From Candidatus Methanogaster sp. (GTDB lineage: Archaea; Halobacteriota; Methanosarcinia; Methanosarcinales; Methanogasteraceae), in contig PQXF01000008.1 in NCBI GenBank assembly GCA_003194445.1, positions 65,324-99,869 of the forward strand: a stretch of 34,546 nucleotides of DNA, read 5' to 3'. Shown one piece after another: positions 21,874 to 30,286 of this stretch. Under the pieces are notes generated by a model that was given only the letters and a program-made list of their open reading frames with translations, was not told the DNA's origin and made no database searches. The translations under genes and the position numbers were made by a program. The number at the start of each line of letters is the position of its first letter. The stretch's first letter is position 1.

Positions 21874-23826
21874 ATGAAACTGGAACTACAAAACATTGGT
21901 GGATTTACAGGAGTTCATAAATTCGAACTCGAGAAAGGAATCAACCGCATCACTGCGCCGAATGCCAAGGGAAAATCGAGTTTGCTGCGGGGGATACAGT
22001 GTCTTGCCAGCGATAATGAAGATGTGTTTCGAGATACTTTAAACGACGATAGCGATACCGGTCACGTCAAACTTGGTGAGGACTATATACGCCATCTCAG
22101 GCGCGTAAATGATGTGGTGCAAGCAGACCCGAAGGATCACACATTCTTTGATGAGGCGGGCAAAGATTGGATGAATGCGGAGAAGATTGCATTCTTCACG
22201 CCAAAGAGCAGGGTAGTTCTTGAGATCGACCAGAACGCATTCGATGTGCTCAGGTTTGTCAACAGTATCAGTGGAGCTGAGGAAATTGAGTCCGATATCC
22301 GCCGGAAAGAAGCCCAAGTAGAAGAGAAGAAGAGAGAACTCGAGGAATACATCGAAAACCTCACAACCGCCCAGAAACTCGATGCTGAAATCGGGACAAT
22401 GCACGGTGAGATCCAGAAGCTGCAAGGAGAGGTGCAGAAACTGGAAGGGGCGATTGAGAAAGAGACCGGGACGAGGGATCTCACAAAAGTTGGTGAAGAC
22501 ATTGCTGTTAAGAAGCAGGAGATTCTTGATCTTGAGGAACGGCTCAGAAGCCGGGAAGGAGAGGTGAAGCGGTACCAGGATCAATATGAGAAGGCTCGTG
22601 CACTGTATGACCGACTCGATGAGGATATCGCCGATTTTGAACAGAAATCCGAATCCGAAAGTGTCGAAGAGCTCACCGGAGAACTCCACACGCATGAACG
22701 GAAGAAAAAAGACTTAAAGATCGTGAAGGATATGCTCGATGATCTGCAGGGCGTGGTTGATAAAGCATACAAGGTATTCAGCGATTCCGAACGAGCGCCA
22801 CTGCCAGAGAGTGTGAAAGATGAACCACTCCTGCACAAAGCAAGCACATTGCTCGGAGAACCCGGTGAATGTCCGGTATGCCGCGGCGGTGCAGTTCGTA
22901 ACACGCTCGACGATAGGCGCAAGGAATTAAAAGAGAGCGCTACAGACTTTGCGAAGGCGATACGCGGTGAAGAAGAGGAGATGAAAGTCATAAAGGCGGA
23001 CATCAGGGAACTTACTGACCGGATCGAAGGGATTAATACGAAGAGGCGGGAACGCGATAAAGCAAAACGCGATTCCAACGACCTTCTCAAGGAACTGGAT
23101 GACCGGAAAAATCTGCGTGATGGCGTCGACGATGAGATAGCAAGTAGGGCTCATGAACTTGAGATTCTCGAACAAGACTATGATACTGCTGCAAAGACGG
23201 TACGCGCCGAGAGCAGGGACCAGCTCAACAACGTGCGTGAAAAGATCGGCGGTTATGAGAACGAGATCCGGAACAACCAGAATGAGATGGACCGGCTCAC
23301 TCGTGAGATACCCGACTATACGATCGGAGAGTCACTTGAGGACTACGCAAACAAGAAGCGTTTGGGACTCGACGACCTGCGGCTGAAGATCGAGGGACTG
23401 AAGGATGAATGGGAGCACGAGGTGTTTGGGGCAGTGGATCTCTTCAATAAAAACATCAACGACATCTACAAAGAGATGGGATTCACAACCTTCCGCGACA
23501 TCAAGATCACAAAGGAGATCCTGCGAGGCAGGCTGACTTCGCTTGATGCGGTCGTGGAACATGTGAGCGGAAAGAAGCAGTCGCTATCAAGTCTAAGTAA
23601 AGCGGAACAGTTGACACTTGGTCTTGTCTTCCAGATATCTGCGAAGGAGAATTATATTCCCGCATTCCCGTTCTTTGTAATCGATGACAATATGAACACC
23701 TTCGACCCGGACCGGTCGAGGTCGATCATGGAGTACCTGTCAGACAAGGCGGAATATGTTCTCGTCTCAAGACCCGTGCCGCCAAGCGAGCAGGGCGATC
23801 TTTCGATCGAGTACGGTTTCAATTAA
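21874..23826 (+). CDS. Archaea-specific SMC-related ATPase with zinc-hook-like CxxC
   Basis: 650 residues, start ATG after GGAGATATA. Head domain N: FTGVHKFELEKGINRI, then Walker A APNAKGKSSLL (28-38). A long coiled coil (~135-330) leads to C333-P-V-C336 in GECPVCRGGAVRN, mid-molecule like the Rad50 zinc hook, and a second coiled coil leads back to the head. Signature-like SLSKAEQLTLG (~572-582) replaces LSGGQ; Walker B is FFVIDDN (600-606), followed by a D-loop-like FDPD. Two molecules would join through the shared zinc site and through ATP-bound heads, acting on DNA architecture or shape. It is followed by a terminator and a tandem second copy. Confidence 0.85.
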   Translation: MKLELQNIGGFTGVHKFELEKGINRITAPNAKGKSSLLRGIQCLASDNEDVFRDTLNDDSDTGHVKLGEDYIRHLRRVNDVVQADPKDHTFFDEAGKDWMNAEKIAFFTPKSRVVLEIDQNAFDVLRFVNSISGAEEIESDIRRKEAQVEEKKRELEEYIENLTTAQKLDAEIGTMHGEIQKLQGEVQKLEGAIEKETGTRDLTKVGEDIAVKKQEILDLEERLRSREGEVKRYQDQYEKARALYDRLDEDIADFEQKSESESVEELTGELHTHERKKKDLKIVKDMLDDLQGVVDKAYKVFSDSERAPLPESVKDEPLLHKASTLLGEPGECPVCRGGAVRNTLDDRRKELKESATDFAKAIRGEEEEMKVIKADIRELTDRIEGINTKRRERDKAKRDSNDLLKELDDRKNLRDGVDDEIASRAHELEILEQDYDTAAKTVRAESRDQLNNVREKIGGYENEIRNNQNEMDRLTREIPDYTIGESLEDYANKKRLGLDDLRLKIEGLKDEWEHEVFGAVDLFNKNINDIYKEMGFTTFRDIKITKEILRGRLTSLDAVVEHVSGKKQSLSSLSKAEQLTLGLVFQISAKENYIPAFPFFVIDDNMNTFDPDRSRSIMEYLSDKAEYVLVSRPVPPSEQGDLSIEYGFN

Positions 23827-23845
23827 AGACGGTTTCGGAGGAAAT

Positions 23846-23880
23846 TCCCGGAGAGATTCGGGGATGTTGTTTTTATTTTT
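23846..23880 (+). terminator. Terminator after the first SMC-related gene
   Basis: TCCCGGAGAGATTCGGGGA (stem CCCG/CGGG, small loop) followed by TGTTGTTTTTATTTTT. The same block, with a slightly longer stem, follows the second copy at 25851. Confidence 0.65.
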
Positions 23881-23901
23881 GGAAAAAATTTTGGGGGAAT
23901 G

Positions 23902-25831
23902 ATGAAACTGGAACTACATAATATAGGGGGATTTACAGGGGTTCATAGATTTGAACTCAAGAAAGGAATCAACCGCATTACTGCGCCGAACGCAAAAGGC
24001 AAATCGAGTTTGCTGCGAGGGATAGATACAGTGTCTTGCCAGTGATGACGAGAGTCTGTTTCGTGATGTCTTGAACGATGACAGTGATTCCGGATATGTC
24101 AAACTTGGTGATGAGTACGTGCGTCATCTCATGCGCGTGAATGATGTGGTACATGCAAATCCGTCAGAGGATCACACATTCCTTGATGAGGGGTGTGAAT
24201 GGGGAAATGCGGAGAAGATCGCATTCTTCATACCGGGGCGTGGATTCGATGTGCTCAGGTTTGTTAACGATATTATCAATGGGGCCGAGGAAATTGAGTC
24301 CAATATCCGCCGGAAAGAATCCCAGTTAGAAGAGAAGAAGAGAGAACTCGAGGAGTATATCGAAAATCTCACCACCGCCCAGAAACTCGATGCTGAGATC
24401 AGAACAATGCATGGTGAGATCCAGAAGCTGCAAAGAGAGGTGCAAAAACTGGAAGGGGCGATTGAGAAAGAGACTGAGACGAGGGATCTCACAAAAGTTG
24501 GTGAAGACATTGCTGCTAAGAAACAGGAGATTCTTGATCTTGAGGAACGGCTCAGAAGCCGGGAAGGAGAGGTGAAGCGGTACCAGGATCAATATGAGAA
24601 GGCTCGTGCGCTGTATGACCGGCTCGATGAGGATATCGGCGATTTTGAACAGAAATCCGACTCCGAAAGTGTCGAAGAGTTCACTGGAGAACTCCACAAG
24701 CATGAACGGGAGAAAAAAAACTTGAAGATTGTGAAGGATATGCTCGATGACCTGCAGGGTGTGGTTGATAAAGCGTACAAGGCATTCGGCGATTCCGAAC
24801 GAGCGCCACTACCATGTATAAAGGATGAGCCGCTCCTCCACAAAGCAAGCACATTGTTCGGAGAACCCGGTGAATGTCCGGTATGCCGCGGTGGTGCGGT
24901 TCGTAACATGCTCGACGATAGGCGCAAGGAATTAAAAGAGTGCGCTACAGACTTTGCGAAGGCGATACGCGGTGAAGAAGAGGAGATGAAAGTCATAAAG
25001 GCCGATCGCGGGGGACTTCAGGATCGGATCGAGGGGATCAATGCGAAGAGGCGGGAACGCGATAAAGCAAAGCGCGATTCCAACGACCTTCTCAAGGAAC
25101 TATATGACCGGGAAAGTCTGTCGCATGCAGTCAAAGATGAGATTTCAGATAAGGTGTGGGAACTTGAAATTCTCGAACAAGACTATGATGCTGCTGTAAA
25201 GACTGTACGCACCGAGAGCAGGGAGCAGCTCAACAAAGTGCGGGAAAAGATCGGTGCTTATGAGAACGAGATCCAGAACAACCAGAATGAGATGGACCGG
25301 CTCACTCGTGAGATGCCCAACTATACGATTGGAGAATCACTTGAGGACTACGCAAACAAGAAGCGTTTGGGACTCGACGACCTGCGGCTGAAGATCGAGG
25401 GACTGAAAGATGAGTGGGAGCACGAGGTGTTCGGAGCAGTGGATCTCTTCAATAAAAACATCAATGACATCTACAAGGAGATGGGATTCACAACCTTCCG
25501 CGACATCGAGATCACGAAGGAGATCACGCGGGGCAGGCTAATCTCGCTTGATGTGATCGTGGAACGGGGGAACGGAAAGAAGCACTCGCTCTCAAGTCTG
25601 AATGAGGCTGAGAGGCTGACCATCAGCTTGATTTTCCAGATTGCTGCAAAGGAGATTTATATTCCTGATTTCCCGCTCTTCGTGATCGATGACAACATGA
25701 GAACTTATGATCCGGAGCAGTACGATTCGATCACCCGATACCTCGAAGAGATTACAGATTATGTACTAACATCTCAGTTAGTGCCCCGAAGCAAACAGGG
25801 AGATCTTTCGATCGAGTACGGTTTCAATTAA
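23902..25831 (+). pseudogene. Second SMC-related gene, frameshifted by a GATA duplication
   Basis: A tandem copy of the preceding gene. From ATG 23902 (or 23899) the frame reads KLELHNIGGFTGVHRFELKK through the Walker A NAKGKSSLLRGI, then stops at TGA 24043-24045 after 47 codons. Copy 1 has GGGATACAGTG where this copy has GGGATAGATACAGTG: GATA is doubled (24021-24028), a +4 slip that shifts the frame. From ~24071 the rest is open and like copy 1 to the end (FVIDDNMRTYDPEQYDS), with CPVC intact. Compared with copy 1, about ten residues are missing after NAEKIAFF (the KSRVVLEIDQNA stretch). The downstream fragment lacks Walker A, so ATPase activity is lost unless the slip is corrected. Confidence 0.85.
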
Positions 25832-25850
25832 AGACTGTTTCGGAGGAAAT

Positions 25851-25892
25851 CCCCGGAGAGATTCGGGGATGTTGTTTTTATTTTTTATTTTG
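25851..25892 (+). terminator. Terminator after the second SMC-related copy
   Basis: CCCCGGAGAGATTCGGGG (stem CCCCG/CGGGG) followed by ATGTTGTTTTTATTTTTTATTTTG. It matches the terminator at 23846, so the duplication included the 3' flank. Confidence 0.7.
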
Positions 25893-25965
25893 AATTCTGT
25901 GGCTGCCAGCGCACACAAACGATTTGCATGCATTAGTATAAGAGCCGTCCATATCTTGATATATC

Positions 25966-26403
25966 ATGCAAGCCCAGAATCTCTCGATGGCAGTACGCGA
26001 TACAAATCTCACCGAAAGGCAGATGCTGGTGCTGCGACTGCGGAATGACGGTCGTTCGCAGGAGGAGATCGCATCCGGATTGGGCACGACGAAGCAGAAC
26101 ATCTCTGCCATCGAAAAGATGGCACGGAAGAACATAGAGCAGGCCGAAAATACCATAAAATTTATAAAAACGCTCGATGCGCCTGTATGGTTCGAGGTGG
26201 CAGTGGGGACGCGCCTTGGCGATCTGGTCGGAATGGTCTACGAAAGAGCCGATTCCGAGAACTTATGTGTGCATGTGCGGTATGATGGAGTTGCGCTCGC
26301 ATCAAGAATTAGGGATCTCGCGGAGAAGCAGATACGGCACAGGGTGGTGGTGATCGGTTTCGAGGTCGGCATAACCGGAAACGGGGATGTGCTGGTGCGA
26401 TAG
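25966..26403 (+). CDS. tfx: Tfx-family DNA-binding transcriptional regulator
   Basis: 145 residues from ATG 25966; ATG 25987 (MAVRDTNLTERQM) is an alternative and would remove a non-conserved lead. The N-terminal half (~14-60) is a helix-turn-helix of the Tfx type: LTERQMLVLRLRNDGRSQEE, IASGLGTTKQNISAIEKMAR. The C-terminal half (~70-145) is a conserved alpha/beta domain (VWFEVAVGTRLGDLVGMVYE, VVVIGFEVGITGNGDVLV). The prototype Tfx binds downstream of the fmd promoter of molybdenum formylmethanofuran dehydrogenase in Methanothermobacter, so this family is linked to C1 metabolism. It is monocistronic. The 265 bases after it (26404-26668) hold nothing I can support. Confidence 0.85.
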   Translation: MQAQNLSMAVRDTNLTERQMLVLRLRNDGRSQEEIASGLGTTKQNISAIEKMARKNIEQAENTIKFIKTLDAPVWFEVAVGTRLGDLVGMVYERADSENLCVHVRYDGVALASRIRDLAEKQIRHRVVVIGFEVGITGNGDVLVR

Positions 26404-26668
26404 TGATCTTCGAGTCTTTTTATTATTTTCTGGGAACGTCGGATTGCCTTACGCAACCACAACTGTTAGAATGGATCACTATCGATCTGAAAAGTCATTT
26501 ACACCGATTACACCCATCTAATTATATTTGTATCTGCCGGGTTGGTATCATGTTTTCAACCGACCAGAACAAATTGAAAAACGTGCATGACCTGGCTATC
26601 GCAGTGCTTATGGCTTCGCCGATGATGAGCTTCGCTCCGCATTACTGTCGATGAAAATATAGCCGGCA

Positions 26669-26899
26669 TCACCCCAATTCCCATAGTAACTCCTCGTCCA
26701 GGTAACCCCTCTCCTGTGCCGTGTTAGTATCGTCCACACCCTTTGACCTATCCTTGAACCATTCCGGAATCAATCTTCGAACTTCCGGTTCTTCACCTAT
26801 CAGGAGATGCACCAGATCATACATCTCTTCACCATCAAGAGACCATAATTTACCCTCCAGAGAAAACTCCTCGGTCTGCGCCGTCTCTTTTTCAGCCAT
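26669..26899 (-). CDS. Small acidic hypothetical protein next to RidA
   Basis: 76 residues from ATG 26899 (MAEKETAQTEEFSLEGKLWS); a start at 26920 would also be open. Acidic (about a quarter Asp/Glu), with short helices LDGEEMYDLVHLLIGEEPEV and YLDEELLWELG. No cysteines or membrane segment. It starts 36 bases after the RidA stop on the same strand, so it may be the last gene of a small operon with RidA. No family is recognised. The coding nature rests on the open frame, composition and position. Confidence 0.5.
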   Translation of the reverse strand: MAEKETAQTEEFSLEGKLWSLDGEEMYDLVHLLIGEEPEVRRLIPEWFKDRSKGVDDTNTAQERGYLDEELLWELG

Positions 26900-26935
26900 G
26901 TGCTTCACCCGCGTACCCAACCGTTCTTTGCCACC

Positions 26936-27340
26936 TCATCTCTTATTGTTAGGGATACAGGCGATCGCGTCTATCTCTACCCTGATGTCAAATGGCAGTC
27001 TGTCTGCTTGGATGCAGGTGCGAGCAGGCATATCCCCCTTGAAATACTCCTTGTAGACTGTATTCATCGACTCAAAGTCATCCATGTCAGCCAGAAATAC
27101 GGTGATCTTGAGCACGTCGCCCAGTGACGCCCCGCCTGCCTCAAGAATCGCTGATAGGTTCGAAAGAACCAATCTAACCTGCTCCTCCAGACTTCCATAG
27201 GCGACCTCTCCTGTTTTCGGATCAACCGGTCCCTGTCCGGAGACAAAGAGGAGATCGCCATACGATACAGCCTGCGAATAGGGTGCCCCTGTCACCGGAG
27301 CCTCACCAGTTACGATCACTTTTTTTGTTTTGTTAAGCAT
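26936..27340 (-). CDS. ridA: RidA family reactive enamine/imine deaminase
   Basis: 134 residues, the usual RidA length. Family motifs: GAPYSQAVSYGDLLFVSGQG, the central Gly-rich turn, and the C-terminal MPARTCIQADRLPFDIRVEI with the Arg (PARTC) that binds the substrate carboxylate, then DAIACIP. RidA forms a trimer with active sites at the interfaces and hydrolyses 2-aminoacrylate and related imines released by PLP enzymes, protecting them from damage. It is cytoplasmic. The 107-base gap before it separates it from the coenzyme A gene on the same strand. TGA stop. Confidence 0.93.
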   Translation of the reverse strand: MLNKTKKVIVTGEAPVTGAPYSQAVSYGDLLFVSGQGPVDPKTGEVAYGSLEEQVRLVLSNLSAILEAGGASLGDVLKITVFLADMDDFESMNTVYKEYFKGDMPARTCIQADRLPFDIRVEIDAIACIPNNKR

Positions 27341-27447
27341 TTCCGCACATCTAGCTCCTTAATTCGAGACCGCCTCATATAAAATGTGCGGCCATACAGC
27401 TATCAGCATCCATATTGCTATCGACCTTCCCAAAGCTGGTTACGCGG

Positions 27448-28200
27448 TCACACCCTGCCGACACCGCGCGTCACGATCTCCTCGATCGCAGCCCGAAGCA
27501 TCTCTTCATTGTCATACCGCGAGATGATATCATCCAGCCGATCCGCATCGATATCCTTCATTCGAATGGCGAGCTCGACCATATTCGGGATCGCACGGAC
27601 CACGTTATCTACGATCGTGATAGTTGCCGCCTTCGCAGTCCTTGAAAGCGGATTCAGATCGATTGCGATCACGGATTTGCCCATGCCCACCAGCGCCTGA
27701 CACCGGTCACCATCCTCAAGCGGCACAAGTACCACATCCGCACCATAGATGCCGCCCTTGCATACCCGCGATCTGGGATGCTCTGGCGGGAGCGGGTGAA
27801 GCGCTGCATCGGGGTACTCGCCAAGCATGCCAGCCGCGCCATATATGCGCAGATGGTCTGCAATTATACGTACTCGCTCTTCTGTCCGGTAAAAGAGATT
27901 TATCTCAATTGCCGCATTGAGAACCCTGCCAAGCTCGATGATCTCACCTGGCACCAGCGCTGCGACATTGCCGTTTACCGAGAGTACCGGGTGGCTTGCA
28001 GCAAGAAGCATCGCGACCGCTGCCTCTTCCGAACGCATCGCCGAGTCGGTTGTGCGTTCACCGAGCAGGTAGTCAAACGCCTCGCCGCGTCCGTGTGCGA
28101 TCAAGCCAGTCTGTGAGGTGATGCCTGTGCGGACGCCATCGGTCAGACGCTCCCTTATGCAGAGGGACTGGTATCTGGGATGGGTCTTTGAGAGGGTCAT
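27448..28200 (-). CDS. 4-phosphopantoate--beta-alanine ligase (archaeal CoA pathway)
   Basis: 250 residues from ATG 28200. The frame is open upstream to 28323, but TLSKTHPRYQSLCIRERL is the conserved family start. Motifs: GLIAHGRGEAFDYLLGERTT, LSVNGNVAALVPGEI, INLFYRTEERV, VLVPLEDGDRCQALVGMGKS, VIAIDLNPLSRTA. This is the COG1701/DUF137 enzyme that, with pantoate kinase, replaces bacterial pantothenate synthetase and kinase in archaea: it joins 4-phosphopantoate and beta-alanine with ATP to give 4-phosphopantothenate. It is cytoplasmic and normally a dimer. Only 63 bases separate it from the divergent glycosyltransferase operon, so the promoters overlap in the AT-rich TATACAATATAGC region. Confidence 0.92.
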   Translation of the reverse strand: MTLSKTHPRYQSLCIRERLTDGVRTGITSQTGLIAHGRGEAFDYLLGERTTDSAMRSEEAAVAMLLAASHPVLSVNGNVAALVPGEIIELGRVLNAAIEINLFYRTEERVRIIADHLRIYGAAGMLGEYPDAALHPLPPEHPRSRVCKGGIYGADVVLVPLEDGDRCQALVGMGKSVIAIDLNPLSRTAKAATITIVDNVVRAIPNMVELAIRMKDIDADRLDDIISRYDNEEMLRAAIEEIVTRGVGRV

Positions 28201-28263
28201 GTTTATACAATATAGCATCTGAATAATAGATATTAACTGGAGACAGTCCAAAGGAGTTTGTAT

Positions 28264-29619
28264 ATGGATAAACCAAAGATATGCATAGTCACGCAGACAC
28301 CATTGCTCAGGTTTAAACTGCAATATGGCGAGCTACTCGACAAATACGGGGTGCTTCCGGATCCTGTGCCTTTTAACTACCTTATGGAGGGGGTGGATTA
28401 CGAGTTTTCTCCTGGCGGCGTTCCGAAGATGGTTTATCCGATGCAGAATCTGATGATCGAGAAGGGTTTGATAGATGGTGCGCACTGGATATCCTTAAAC
28501 ACGATGGGACCGGAGCGCGTACTCGTTGATGATATTCTCATCCACAACATTGCGCTCGAGCACAGGTATGTTGCACCATACACCCTGCTTAAGGAACGGA
28601 TATGGGCAGAGACTCATGACATCGAGCGGAAACCGATTGGTGCAGTCGAGTTCTCTGCTTATGCGCGGTACAACTGGCTCTGTGCAGATAAAATGTTTAA
28701 ACTGCTCCCGATCGATCTCTTCTATATTCACGATTTCCACCAGTTGCTTGTCGGGAACATGATCGGGCTTGCAGCGCCAACGGTATTTCGGTGGCACATC
28801 CCGTTTAATCTGGACCACACATCAGGATATATCAGGCGGTTCATCATCCGGTGTATCGAGTCCTTTGGTGGAGTCATCGTCAGCTGCAAACGTGATCTCG
28901 AGGGCTTGATACGGGCGGGATACCAGGGAAGGGCATACCAGACATATCCTTACATCAACCAGTACCAGTGGACCGATCCGTCAGAGGCTGAGTCTGATGA
29001 GTTCTACAAGCGATTCGGTATAAACGAGGAGGATAAGCTCATTCTGGCTGTGGCAAGGATGGATCCTATAAAGGGGCAGGATATTGCAATCAAAGCACTC
29101 CAGCAAGTACCAAACGCAAAATTAATGCTTATCGGAAACGGCAGTTTCACAAGCAGCGAGAAGGGTGGTCTGGCTCATCCGAAAGGGTCTGAGTGGAACA
29201 TGTACCTGAAAAAACTTGTGAGCGATCTTGGACTGGAGGATAGGGTTATATTTGCAGGATTTATGCCAGACGACCTCCTGAAAGCAGCATACAAACGATG
29301 CGATCTGCTGGTGTTCCCATCCCACACAGAGGGCTTTGGCTTAGTCGTGGTTGAGGCATGGATGTACAGAAAACCGGTTGTCGTGAGCACTGGTGCCGGC
29401 GTCTCGGAACTGGTGATGGATGGACTTAACGGGTACACATTCGATCCCGGAGACATCTCTCTTCTGGCAGATAAGATTAATACGGTATTGGCAAGCCCGG
29501 ATGATTCCAGGTGCATCGGGGAACGAGGTTACGAGACTGCTACACAGTGTTATATAGAGGAAGGTGTAAGCGTGATCTGGGACGTATGGGGTGATGTCAT
29601 GACCGGATTTGAGCACTGA
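28264..29619 (+). CDS. GT4-family glycosyltransferase
   Basis: 451 residues from ATG 28264, with GGAG eight bases upstream (a TTG at 28258 is also in frame). A two-lobe GT-B fold: the N-terminal half includes DLFYIHDFHQLLVGNMI and VFRWHIPFNLD (the acceptor side); the C-terminal lobe has LILAVARMDPIKGQDIAIKA and VIFAGFMPDDLLKAAYKRCD. The nucleotide-sugar E-x7-E motif is HTEGFGLVVVEAW. These are GT4 retaining-enzyme signatures, with overall similarity to TreT/trehalose-synthase-type proteins. It is the first gene of a three-gene run with a DUF5752-like protein and a TreT-like enzyme, pointing to a glucosyl transfer for trehalose or another compatible solute. It is cytoplasmic, and the exact acceptor is unknown. 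Confidence 0.85.
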   Translation: MDKPKICIVTQTPLLRFKLQYGELLDKYGVLPDPVPFNYLMEGVDYEFSPGGVPKMVYPMQNLMIEKGLIDGAHWISLNTMGPERVLVDDILIHNIALEHRYVAPYTLLKERIWAETHDIERKPIGAVEFSAYARYNWLCADKMFKLLPIDLFYIHDFHQLLVGNMIGLAAPTVFRWHIPFNLDHTSGYIRRFIIRCIESFGGVIVSCKRDLEGLIRAGYQGRAYQTYPYINQYQWTDPSEAESDEFYKRFGINEEDKLILAVARMDPIKGQDIAIKALQQVPNAKLMLIGNGSFTSSEKGGLAHPKGSEWNMYLKKLVSDLGLEDRVIFAGFMPDDLLKAAYKRCDLLVFPSHTEGFGLVVVEAWMYRKPVVVSTGAGVSELVMDGLNGYTFDPGDISLLADKINTVLASPDDSRCIGERGYETATQCYIEEGVSVIWDVWGDVMTGFEH

Positions 29620-29632
29620 AATGGAGGGATGA

Positions 29633-30286
29633 AATATAACTGATCTCACATTCTACAGGGCGCGATACCAATTCGAACTTACAGGAAAGAAAGCAAGAGA
29701 CTTACCTGAGTTGCTTGCAGCTATAAAGGCTATTGACGAGAGTTCCATCTTCAACCATGTCTACCATGCGCTCCTTGATTCACACTTCCTCCCAATCGGG
29801 TATCCGAACGATTTTGCGTACTGGATCATTGATGCGCTGCACGAACCCGTGCTTGCCGAACGACTTGCCAACCTTGACCTGCGTGAATTCCATGATACAG
29901 AGGCACTTCGAGAGGAGATCGTCCGCATAATCGACGATTATATGTCAATGTATGATGTTAGCCGTAGGGCTGACATAGGTCAGGAGTTTTACTTCATCAG
30001 GTGCATCAGTGTCACCTTCCCGACGAGGCATGTGGTGACAAATATGAACGAGGTACTGGAAACCATAAAGGAGATTGATCTGGACACTATATTCTATTAT
30101 TTCATTGCGAGCAGGTTGCTTGGCGGGGAGCACTACCAGGAACTGTCACGCTGGATACAGAGGAACGATAGCCATGAGTTGATAGAAAAGCTGGATAACC
30201 TCTACCCTTACGGATTTGCAAATATGGATGCCCTGAGAGACGAGATCGTGAGGATCATTGAAGGGTATTTCTGGGAGAATATATGA
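29633..30286 (+). CDS. DUF5752-like protein, two repeats, non-standard start
   Basis: The clear start candidate TTG 29711 gives 191 residues but would cut into conserved sequence. The same frame upstream (29633 on) encodes NITDLTFYRARYQFELTGKK, then ARDLPELLAAI, the typical beginning of this family. No ATG, GTG or TTG lies in that stretch; ATA 29636 sits at good distance from GGAGGGATGA, and an out-of-frame ATG at 29629 (ATG-AAA-TAT-AAC-TGA) would fit with one base removed. Two similar domains follow: ~10-110 (PNDFAYWIIDAL, LREEIVRIID) and ~120-217 (MNEVLETIKEIDLDTIFYYF, LRDEIVRIIEGYF). DUF5752 proteins often accompany trehalose-type glycosyltransferases; function unknown. The stop overlaps the next ATG (ATGA). 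Confidence 0.75.
   Translation, partial: NITDLTFYRARYQFELTGKKARDLPELLAAIKAIDESSIFNHVYHALLDSHFLPIGYPNDFAYWIIDALHEPVLAERLANLDLREFHDTEALREEIVRIIDDYMSMYDVSRRADIGQEFYFIRCISVTFPTRHVVTNMNEVLETIKEIDLDTIFYYFIASRLLGGEHYQELSRWIQRNDSHELIEKLDNLYPYGFANMDALRDEIVRIIEGYFWENI

Noticed and set aside
26403..26654. Open frame after Tfx
   Set aside because: It starts at the Tfx stop region in AT-rich DNA, with low-complexity and cysteine/histidine scatter and no recognisable fold.
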